A DNA stretch of 40,064 nucleotides from Phascolarctobacterium succinatutens CAG:287 (GTDB taxonomy: Bacteria > Bacillota > Negativicutes > Acidaminococcales > Acidaminococcaceae). Where the stretch lies: positions 1 through 40,064 of the forward strand of contig NZ_FR892761.1 in the NCBI RefSeq assembly GCF_000434895.1. Reading direction: 5' to 3'. The notes beneath the pieces are model-generated. The model was given only the letters and a program-made list of their open reading frames with translations, was not told the DNA's origin and did not search any database. The translations under genes were made by a program, and so were the position numbers. Of the stretch, positions 7,802 to 14,120 are shown piece by piece (positions within the stretch are counted from its first letter, which is position 1; every line of letters starts with the position of its first letter).

Positions 7802-7888
7802 CTATCTGCTGTACTGAAAGATAAAAGTCAGCAATGCCAGAATGAACATGCCAAAAGCCATCAGGTCTTTGAAATCATAGTTCCTCAT
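7802..7888 (-). CDS. Hol-Tox/Fst-like hydrophobic type I toxin peptide (copy 1)
   Basis: A 28-residue peptide with a polar head (MRNYDFKD), one hydrophobic helix of about 17 residues (LMAFGMFILALLTFIFQ) and a basic end (YSR). This is the shape of the putative holin-like toxins of Firmicutes, which damage the membrane when overproduced. ATG 7888 has GAGG 8 nt upstream; another ATG two codons earlier sits too close to the ribosome site. The paralogue at 37322-37408 shares DLM.FGMFILALLTF.FQ. Conservation is concentrated in the helix and the ribosome site, as expected of a real peptide gene. The antisense RNA gene converges from the other strand. Confidence 0.8.
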   Translation of the reverse strand: MRNYDFKDLMAFGMFILALLTFIFQYSR

Positions 7889-7955
7889 AGACATCACCTC
7901 GATTCTCTTAGAGAATTTCGGCAATGCCACCCCGTAAACGGTTGTCTTAAAACAT

Positions 7956-7984
7956 ATTTTAGCATATAAAACAAAAACATACAA
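7956..7984 (-). promoter_or_regulatory. toxin promoter (copy 1)
   Basis: On the minus strand TTGTAT (7979-7984), a 17-bp spacer and an extended -10 TGCTAAAAT (7956-7964). The -35 hexamer lies inside the terminator stem of the upstream flavoprotein gene. The leader would be about 60 nt. Confidence 0.6.
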
Positions 7985-8019
7985 CGAACAAACTGTGAGG
8001 TTTGCCGTTGTATGTTTTT
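7973..8019 (-). terminator. intrinsic terminator after the fumarate-reductase-like flavoprotein gene
   Basis: On the minus strand AAAAACATACAACG (8006-8019) pairs with its complement at 7973-7986, with an additional CAAAC/GTTTG inner helix and a TTTTTGTTTT tail. This is a 14-bp main stem, 17 nt past the stop codon. Confidence 0.85.
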
Positions 8020-8035
8020 TATTTATATCTTGTTT

Positions 8036-9643
8036 TTACCTTACATCTCTGCCATGAGTATAAACTGGCAGCAGCTTCGGCGACAGCTCGCCCTGCACGC
8101 CGGCAGCCTTTTCTTCCTCAGCGTAGCGACGTACATGCTCCAGGCTCAGCTTGCCCAGCTGGACGCTCTTCGCTGCTTCGGCAGCCTTCGTACCCGCAAT
8201 ACGGCCAAAGACAATGATATCCAGCAGGCTGTTGCCCATCAGACGATTGGTACCGTGAATACCGCCAACAGCTTCACCGGCAACAAACAGTCCCGGCAGC
8301 TTTGTTTCCGCATCCTTGTCAATCAGGATACCGCCATTTTGGTAATGCAGCGTCGGATAAATCAAAATCGGTTCCTTACGCAGGTCAATGCCGAACTTAG
8401 CATACATACGCAGCATACCCGGAATGCGTTTGGCAATAGTACCTTCACCGTGCAGCATTTCAATCAGCGGCGTATCGAGCCACAGCGCCACGCCATCGAG
8501 CGCCTTCACACCCTTGCCGCGGGCAGTACACTCACGAATGATAGACGCAGCCGCCACATCACGGGTTTCCAGCGGATGCATAAAGATTTCGCCCTCGCTG
8601 TTTACCAGCTGCGCACCAATCGAGCGCACCTTTTCGGTAACCAGCGCGCCATAAATCTGCGCCGGATAAGCAACACCAGTCGGATGATACTGAATTGCGT
8701 CAGCATAAATCAGCGGCGCACCGGCACGGTAAGCCATAACAAGGCCGTCGGCAGTAGCACCGTAATGGTTAGAGGTCGGGAAGCCCTGATAATGCAATCG
8801 TCCTGCACCACCGGTTGCCATGATTACGCATTTTGCGCGTACAACCTTGTACTCCTGCGCATCAAAATCCCACAGCACCGCACCGGCAGTTTTGCCCTCC
8901 TCGTCGAGCAGCAGCTCGACTGCTGGTGAAAACTCCAGCACCGAAATACCGCGGTTCTGCACCTCGTCACGCAGCACGCGCATGATTTCAGCACCGGTGT
9001 AGTCGGCGCAGGCATGCATACGCTTACGGCTCGTGCCGCCGCCATGCGTCGTCACCATAGTGCCGTCCTGCTCCTTGTCAAACATAACGCCCAGCTTGCT
9101 CAGCCAGTCAATCGCCAACGGTCCGTTGGTTACCAGCTCTTCCAGCAGCTCGGGAATATTTTTGTAGTGACCGCCGCCAAAGGCATCCAGATAATGCTGC
9201 GCCGGGGAATCGTTGCCCTTATCCGCAGCCTGAATACCGCCCTCGGCCATCATCGTGTTGGCATCGCCCATACGCAGCTTGGTAACTACGAGGACGTTTG
9301 CACCGCCGTTATGCGCTTCCAACGCAGCGGAAGCACCGGCGCCGCCGCCACCGATAACCAATACATCAACGTCATAGTCCACTTTTTCCAGATCAAGCTC
9401 TACATCCTGCAGGCGGCTTTTGCCCTCCAGCAGCTGTGCCAATTCTACCGGCACCTTCTGGCCCTTGTTGGGACCAACCTCCAGCACCTTAAAGCCCTTG
9501 GAACTGTAGTCCGGATGGAACTCCTTCAGCAGCTCGTCCTTCTCCTCTGCCGTAAAGCGTTCGATAGAAGCATGCAGACGTTGGGCACGGGTAGCTTCAA
9601 CCTTAGCCATAGATTTTAACATATCTTCAGTAAATGCACTCAC
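8036..9643 (-). CDS. fumarate reductase/TfrA-like FAD flavoprotein subunit
   Basis: 535 residues. An N-terminal extension of about 88 residues precedes the FAD-binding VLVIGGGGAGA (about 95-104). Further family motifs are YHPTG, the RDVAAA region that carries the catalytic Arg, LHYQNGGI and the C-terminal FAD segment GGIHGTNRLMGNSLLD. These place it in the FrdA/SdhA/NadB superfamily. The absence of membrane subunits and the company of a [2Fe-2S]+2x[4Fe-4S] partner point to the soluble thiol:fumarate-reductase type rather than a respiratory complex II. It should interconvert fumarate and succinate, or a similar enoate. Start GTG 9643 has GGAGGTG 7 nt upstream. It begins 14 nt after the damaged iron-sulfur gene and lies downstream of hdr-flx. 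Substrate identity is inferred. Confidence 0.82.
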   Translation of the reverse strand: MSAFTEDMLKSMAKVEATRAQRLHASIERFTAEEKDELLKEFHPDYSSKGFKVLEVGPNKGQKVPVELAQLLEGKSRLQDVELDLEKVDYDVDVLVIGGGGAGASAALEAHNGGANVLVVTKLRMGDANTMMAEGGIQAADKGNDSPAQHYLDAFGGGHYKNIPELLEELVTNGPLAIDWLSKLGVMFDKEQDGTMVTTHGGGTSRKRMHACADYTGAEIMRVLRDEVQNRGISVLEFSPAVELLLDEEGKTAGAVLWDFDAQEYKVVRAKCVIMATGGAGRLHYQGFPTSNHYGATADGLVMAYRAGAPLIYADAIQYHPTGVAYPAQIYGALVTEKVRSIGAQLVNSEGEIFMHPLETRDVAAASIIRECTARGKGVKALDGVALWLDTPLIEMLHGEGTIAKRIPGMLRMYAKFGIDLRKEPILIYPTLHYQNGGILIDKDAETKLPGLFVAGEAVGGIHGTNRLMGNSLLDIIVFGRIAGTKAAEAAKSVQLGKLSLEHVRRYAEEEKAAGVQGELSPKLLPVYTHGRDVR

Positions 9644-9657
9644 CTTGCCGCACCTCC

Positions 9658-10364
9658 TTATTTTTCAATCTCGCGCTTATTATACAGGTCTTTGATTTCG
9701 TCCAAAGGCATATTTTTCAGCTTTTCGAGCAGCGTTACATAATCGCCGTTTTTAATTTCGGCAACACGTTTAGCCAGATGCTCGCACTTCGGCGCAATAT
9801 ATTTGCCGGTAAGGCGACGGCACAGCAGGCCGACAGCGCTGTGGCTAATTTGTGCCGGGCAACGGGATGCACAGATATTGCAGCCAACGCAGTCAAAGGA
9901 AGCATGTGCTGCCTTCTCATATTCGCCGCGCTGAGCGTAAGCAATATACTGCATAACATTCAGGCCCTGCGGACAGCCTTTGGTGCAGGCATTGCAGCCG
10001 ATGCAGCTGAAGATTTCCGGATACAGCTGACCGACAATATTATCGCTTGCCTTAATCTCTTCGATATTAAAAGTGCGCTTGTTAATCGGGAAGGAATCAA
10101 TCTTGCCAACGCACATGCCTTCCTCAACCTTCGTCTGGCAGGAAAGCACAACCTTCAACTCCGTGCTGCCCTTCAAACGATAAATTACTGCACAGGCTCC
10201 GCAAAAGCCGCTGCGGCAGCCGCAGCCGGGGACCCGCTTTAAGCCTGCATATTTCAGCCGCGCACCAGCTTAAAGCCTGCATATTCCATGGCATCCATAA
10301 TGGTCAGGGTTGCCGGGACACTGTACTTTTTGCCCAGCAGGTAAACAGTTACCATTTCTTCCAT
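9658..10364 (-). pseudogene. frameshifted fumarate-reductase/TfrB-like iron-sulfur subunit
   Basis: From ATG 10364 (AAGGAG upstream) the frame encodes 36 residues (MEEMVTVYLLGKKY... AGFKLVRG) and then meets TGA at 10254. A second frame picks up at once with CGCRSGFCGACAVIY, a [2Fe-2S] motif, and continues through SCQTK, CIGCNACTKGCPQG and CVGCNICASRCPA, two [4Fe-4S] sites, to the stop at 9658. The break coincides exactly with a 32-bp tandem duplication (10223-10254 and 10255-10286). Removing one unit restores a single frame of about 223 codons. The intact protein would carry electrons from Hdr/Flx or another donor to the flavoprotein. Whether the break is real, programmed or a sequence error cannot be told here. 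The 3' part could be translated from TTG 10176, but would lack the first three [2Fe-2S] cysteines. Confidence 0.75.
10223..10286 (-). repeat. 32-bp imperfect tandem duplication inside the iron-sulfur gene
   Basis: Units 10255-10286 (first in the gene) and 10223-10254 (second) are directly adjacent and match at 27 of 32 positions. Both contain TATGCAGGCTT and end in CGGCTG. Since 32 is not a multiple of three, the second unit shifts the frame and creates the TGA. Confidence 0.9.
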
Positions 10365-10456
10365 ATTTTTGCTCCTTATATTTTCTTCTCCAAAAAATGT
10401 ATTTCAGAATTACAACGCTAAAATCCGCTATAAACGAAACAGTTTCATTACGAGCC

Positions 10457-10818
10457 ATTAATATATCGTGGATTGCTTCTGATAGAAACGATATATTTAT
10501 GGTGACGCCCCCTTCCGCCTCGCTACGCTCGGCACCTTCCCCAAGGGGCAGGCAAGACTAATAGCTTTTCGCTAAACTTCATTAGCACATTCTTGGTTCC
10601 CCCTCGGGGGAACTGTCGCGCTAGCGACTAAAGGGGGCATGCATAGCAATTTTAGTAAATAAGTGTCCGGATTCACAGAAGTGTCGCAACTGTTTGAGCG
10701 ATAAGCAAACTAATATAGAAAGATATGTAAGCATAGCGCGAGTTTTGCGGCACTTCGTCTTGAATCCACACGAAATTTGCGTTAAGAAATTTTTCCTGAG
10801 CTAAGCGATATTTAATTG
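10457..10818. mobile_element. MITE-like element(s), nested and degenerate
   Basis: This fills the gene-free stretch between flxA and the iron-sulfur gene. The left end has ATTAATATATCGT (10457-10469) and the right end CGATATTTAATTG (10806-10818), matching the termini of the clean 191-bp element at 39033-39223. Near the right end, read on the minus strand, GCTCAGGAAAAATTT and AACGCAAATTT occur in the same order as in that copy. A second inverted ACGATATAT at 10488-10496 makes the left end a small hairpin of its own. A different GC-rich palindromic repeat (10507-10638) sits inside. No transposase is encoded. Confidence 0.55.
10507..10638. repeat. GC-rich inverted-repeat element
   Basis: 132 bp whose two arms are diverged inverted copies. 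Each begins GCCCCCTT at the outside (10507 and, inverted, 10638), has a CG-rich middle (CGCTACGCTCGGCACCTTCC against CGCTAGCGCGACAGTTCC), then a small CCCC..GGGG hairpin and AAG towards the centre. The centre (about 10557-10600) is AT-rich. It resembles dispersed intergenic palindromes of gut Firmicutes. No coding capacity. Confidence 0.6.
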
Positions 10819-10825
10819 CGAAGAA

Positions 10826-11662
10826 TCAATATTCGTCCGGCATCTCGTCCAGCTCATCGCAGGTAAACACCGGCCCATCCTTGCACACATACTTCTTGCC
10901 GATATTACAGCGACCGCACTTGCCCACGCCGCACTTCATGCGCAGCTCCAGCGTCGTATAAACCTGCTTCTTCTCAAAGCCCATCTCAATCAACGCCGCC
11001 AGACACAGCTTAATCATAATCGGCGGACCGCACAGCAGCACCGTCTTATCCGGCGTAAACTTCAGGTCCTTCAGGAAATTAGGCACAAAACCGACATTGC
11101 CCGTCCAGCCCTCCTGCGCACGGTCAATCGTCAGATGCACGCGCGTATCCTTTTGCGCCGGCCACACATTCGTCAGCTCATCGTAACGCACAAAATCTTC
11201 CTTACTGCGTGCGCCGTAAACAACATCAATGCTGCCGTAATCGTCACGCTTATCCAGCATATAATTGATGACACTGCGCAGCGGCGCCAAACCGATGCCA
11301 CCGGCGATAAAGAGCAGATCCTTGCCTTTCAATTTATCCTCAACAGGGAAATGATTGCCGTAAGGTCCGCGCACCGCAATCTGCTGACCGGGTTCAATAT
11401 CGAAATGCAAAAAGTTCGTAATCGAACCGCAGCGTTTAATGCTGACCTCCATATATTTTTCGTTCGTCGGAGAGGAGGTAATGGAAAAAATCGCCTCACC
11501 CTTACCCGGAACAGAAAGAATAGCGCATTGTCCCGGCATATGCTCAAACAGCTTACCGCCGCCGATTTTCTCCACGCGGAAGGTTTTTACATCAGCCGTT
11601 TCCGTGCAGATGTCCGTCACCACGCCAATCTGCGGAATCAAGGTATCCTGACAATTACACAT
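10826..11662 (-). CDS. flxA: FlxA-like NAD(P)H:acceptor oxidoreductase (FAD, [2Fe-2S])
   Basis: 278 residues of the ferredoxin-reductase/dihydroorotate-dehydrogenase-electron-transfer superfamily. Residues 1-100 form the FAD-binding barrel (HMPGQCAILSV, FSITSSPT). LLFIAGGIGLAPLRS (about 115-129) and VLLCGPPIMI form the NAD(P)-binding half. The C-terminus carries a [2Fe-2S] cysteine set, CGVGKCGRCNIG plus a later Cys. In the Flx-Hdr system FlxA is the NADH-oxidising subunit. It overlaps flxB by 8 nt (ATGTGTAA), implying translational coupling. It ends the intact part of the operon, before the repeat region. An alternative name for such proteins is anaerobic sulfite reductase subunit B or hydrogenase gamma, but no sulfite reductase catalytic subunit is nearby. 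Confidence 0.82.
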   Translation of the reverse strand: MCNCQDTLIPQIGVVTDICTETADVKTFRVEKIGGGKLFEHMPGQCAILSVPGKGEAIFSITSSPTNEKYMEVSIKRCGSITNFLHFDIEPGQQIAVRGPYGNHFPVEDKLKGKDLLFIAGGIGLAPLRSVINYMLDKRDDYGSIDVVYGARSKEDFVRYDELTNVWPAQKDTRVHLTIDRAQEGWTGNVGFVPNFLKDLKFTPDKTVLLCGPPIMIKLCLAALIEMGFEKKQVYTTLELRMKCGVGKCGRCNIGKKYVCKDGPVFTCDELDEMPDEY

Positions 11663-12713
11663 CCTGCTTCACCTCCGCTTTTTCCAAGGCCTTGGCAACC
11701 TTGACAATATTCAGCTGCACCGGACACTTTTGCAGGCAGCGTCCGCAACCGACGCAAGCATATTCACCCTCATTGTTTTCAGGGAAATATACCAGCTTAT
11801 GCATATAACGCTGGCGGAAGCGCTCCACCTTCGTCTTACGCGGGCTGCCATGAGCCATCAGCGTAAAATCCTTCGCCATGCAGCTGTCCCAGCAGCGATA
11901 GCGTTGCGTGCGCTCTTCCGTCTCCTGATAATCGCGGATATCATAGCAATGACATGTCGGGCACACATAGGTACAGGTGCAGCAGGACAGGCAGCCTGCT
12001 GCCAGCTGTTCCCAAATTTTACTGTGGAAGACCTTCAACTCATCCTTCGCCAGCTCGTTATTCACCTTGAAATCATGCAAGGGCAGTACACTCAAAATTT
12101 TTTTCGTCTGCTTCTGCTGCTCACTAACCGTTGCCGCAGCATCTGCATCTGCCTCTGCCAGTACACCAGCGCTGACAAGCTTCGCTGTCAGCTCCTCGCC
12201 CTTGGCAGTCACAGCCTGCCAGCAAAGCTCCTCGCCCACTAGCCAAGTCTGCACATCCGTCTCCGGAGCGCCTGCGTCAATGCCAAAGGCATGGCAGAAG
12301 CAGGTTTCTTCTGGAGCGCTGCAGCCTAAGCCGATAAGCACGCATTGCTCGCGTCTTGTTTTATAATATGTATCAACAGGCGCTTTTAAAAACACCTTAT
12401 CCAAAATCTTAAAGCTGCGCGCATCGCAGGCACGCACGCCCATGACGATCGTCACGCCGGCAGGCGGAATATTTTGCTCTAGCGCCAGCTCCTTGCCGCT
12501 CGTCTTAAAGGTCAGCAGATTTTCTACCTGTGGGAAGAAAACGTCCTTGGCGCTGCGGTTTGTCAGCGGTGCATCCAGTGCAACCTCCGCATCTTCGTGA
12601 TATGGAGCAAAGTCGGCATGCCCGCTCTTGTTTTTGCAGGGCAGCAGCAGCGTACCGATATTTTGTAAGGCTGCATATAATTTTGGCAGCTTTTCCTTTG
12701 CTATCTTATACAT
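11655..12713 (-). CDS. flxB: FlxB/AsrA-like [4Fe-4S] electron-transfer subunit
   Basis: 352 residues. The N-terminal ~220 residues are an AsrA-like domain with a Cys-containing middle (RACDARSFKI, GLGCSAPEETCFCHA). The C-terminal third holds two ferredoxin-type sites, CLSCCTCTYVCPTCHC and CVGCGRCLQKCPVQ. It should relay electrons from FlxA to FlxD/HdrA. It overlaps flxC by 8 nt upstream and flxA by 8 nt downstream. A non-conserved Ala-rich segment around 200-215 (ADADAAATVSEQQKQ) looks like a linker. The flxB name follows gene order in the described Desulfovibrio flx-hdr locus. Database annotation would probably be 4Fe-4S dicluster protein or sulfite reductase subunit A. Confidence 0.75.
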   Translation of the reverse strand: MYKIAKEKLPKLYAALQNIGTLLLPCKNKSGHADFAPYHEDAEVALDAPLTNRSAKDVFFPQVENLLTFKTSGKELALEQNIPPAGVTIVMGVRACDARSFKILDKVFLKAPVDTYYKTRREQCVLIGLGCSAPEETCFCHAFGIDAGAPETDVQTWLVGEELCWQAVTAKGEELTAKLVSAGVLAEADADAAATVSEQQKQTKKILSVLPLHDFKVNNELAKDELKVFHSKIWEQLAAGCLSCCTCTYVCPTCHCYDIRDYQETEERTQRYRCWDSCMAKDFTLMAHGSPRKTKVERFRQRYMHKLVYFPENNEGEYACVGCGRCLQKCPVQLNIVKVAKALEKAEVKQDV

Positions 12714-13695
12714 GCTGCGCCCTCCCTTCTACCGCACTGTTGGCTTCCGGATCATTCTGCTTAAAGCTCACTTGAGGTGCAGGTGTTTCGCTGTCCGCAC
12801 CGGCCTGATATTGGCCGAAGAAGCTGTTGATATCCTTCATAAACTTCATGTTCAGCAGCTCTAGATGAATTCCCTGCGGACAAACACGCGCACATTCACC
12901 GCAACCGGTGCAGCGGCCGGCAACGTGGAAGGCACGGATGATATGATACATCTGCTCTTCAACCTCGTCGGCATACGCCTTGCCTGCTACCGGAGTATCG
13001 GGCTTATCAAAAATGCATTGCTCACAGCTGCACGCCGGGCAGATATCACGGCAGGCATTGCAGCGGATGCACTTGGACAGCTCGCTTTGCCAGAAGGAGA
13101 AGCGCTCTTCGGGGCTCATCGCTTCAATCTCCTTGACCTTGGCGAATTTATCGCCGGTGAACTGCGGTACAGGCAACGGCTCGGCCAGCTCCTCGTCCGC
13201 AATTTTATAAGCAGCGCCCTTGCACATCAAGCATTTGTTCAGCAGCACGTCAGCCTTTACCAGACGCTTTTCGCCATAGGCAGTGTTGACAACAACCTCG
13301 TCGCCGTCAACGCTCACGCTGATAATACCCTTAGCGCCGGCAGCCTTAATCTTTTTGATATCCAGCATCCCGCTGCAAGGAGTTCCGATGGCGTAAACAA
13401 GCTCACGCTTAATGCGGTTATCCTTCAGCAGCTGATTCACGCCATATGTATCACAGGGCTTTAAGAAAACAGCAGTCTTCTTGCCTGCATGGCTTGTTTC
13501 AATTAAATATTTGCAGAGATTGGCAGGGCAGAACTCGTTATAGACAAGCTTGTCGCATTCGTCCGCACTGCTTACGGCTGCAGGTGTGTTATCGTAAAAG
13601 AATTCGCCTGCCTGCCATGCCAGCACACGCTCTACTGTGCCCTCTGCCAACAGCTCAGCTGCACGCTTCTGCAACAGCTTTTCTATTTTTTGCAT
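12706..13695 (-). CDS. flxC: FlxC-like [4Fe-4S] protein, F420-hydrogenase-beta type
   Basis: 329 residues. The first ~200 resemble the coenzyme F420 hydrogenase/dehydrogenase beta family (FLKPCDTYGVNQLLKDNRI, AIGTPCSGMLD, LLNKCLMCKGA). The C-terminal part has two [4Fe-4S] sites, CIRCNACRDICPACSC and CTGCGECARVCPQG. A soluble electron-transfer subunit of the Flx-Hdr complex is the best reading. It starts inside flxD (13-nt overlap, ATGCAAAAAATAG) and overlaps flxB by 8 nt. The last ~35 residues are low-complexity and probably disordered. No F420 pathway is implied: these domains are widespread in bacteria without F420. Confidence 0.75.
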   Translation of the reverse strand: MQKIEKLLQKRAAELLAEGTVERVLAWQAGEFFYDNTPAAVSSADECDKLVYNEFCPANLCKYLIETSHAGKKTAVFLKPCDTYGVNQLLKDNRIKRELVYAIGTPCSGMLDIKKIKAAGAKGIISVSVDGDEVVVNTAYGEKRLVKADVLLNKCLMCKGAAYKIADEELAEPLPVPQFTGDKFAKVKEIEAMSPEERFSFWQSELSKCIRCNACRDICPACSCEQCIFDKPDTPVAGKAYADEVEEQMYHIIRAFHVAGRCTGCGECARVCPQGIHLELLNMKFMKDINSFFGQYQAGADSETPAPQVSFKQNDPEANSAVEGRAQHV

Positions 13696-14120
13696 CGCAA
13701 ATCCCTCAACTTTACATTCTCACCCAATGCCGCAATGTGCTCGGCAAAATCGTTCATCACCTGTGCAAAACGTGCGCCCTCAGCCGCACTAACCCATTCC
13801 ACACGGAAGCGTTCACCGGCCACACCCAGATAATCAAGCATACTCAGCAGCAGCGTCATACGACGACGCGCATAATAGTTGCCGGTAGAATAATGGCAGT
13901 CACCGGGGTGACAGCCGCACATGATTACACCGTCCGCGCCACGCTGAAACGCACGCAGGATAAAGAGCGGATTCACTCTGCAGGAGCAGGGAACCTTAAT
14001 GATTTTGATATTAGCGGGATAATGCTTGCGGGCTGTTCCGGCGCCGTCAGCACCGGCATAGCTGCACCAGTTGCAGCAGAAGGCCACAATTTTCGGTTCA
14101 AAATTTTTCTTCTCTAGCAT
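13683..14120 (-). CDS. flxD: MvhD/FlxD-like [2Fe-2S] adaptor subunit
   Basis: 145 residues, a full-length MvhD-family protein. The cysteine pattern FCCNWCSYAGAD, VPCSCRVNP and MCGCHPGDCHY is diagnostic. In methanogens MvhD links hydrogenase to heterodisulfide reductase; in bacterial Flx-Hdr the same adaptor passes electrons from FlxABC to HdrA. It overlaps hdrA by 7 nt (ATGCTAG) and flxC by 13 nt, the tightest packing in the operon, as expected of subunits made in equal amounts. Confidence 0.9.
   Translation of the reverse strand: MLEKKNFEPKIVAFCCNWCSYAGADGAGTARKHYPANIKIIKVPCSCRVNPLFILRAFQRGADGVIMCGCHPGDCHYSTGNYYARRRMTLLLSMLDYLGVAGERFRVEWVSAAEGARFAQVMNDFAEHIAALGENVKLRDLRCKK

Noticed and set aside
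7730..7969. 79-codon plus-strand frame over the toxin locus 1
   Set aside because: It runs across the antisense RNA terminator and the toxin gene. The corresponding region of locus 2 does not keep the same protein, while the minus-strand peptide is conserved.
10270..10458. 62-codon minus-strand frame upstream of the iron-sulfur gene
   Set aside because: It is out of frame with the recognisable iron-sulfur start (MEEMVTVYLLGKK) and has no ribosome site.
10826..12713. Anaerobic sulfite reductase AsrAB
   Set aside because: Both proteins resemble AsrA and AsrB, but the siroheme subunit AsrC is absent and the genes are embedded and overlapping within hdr-flx.
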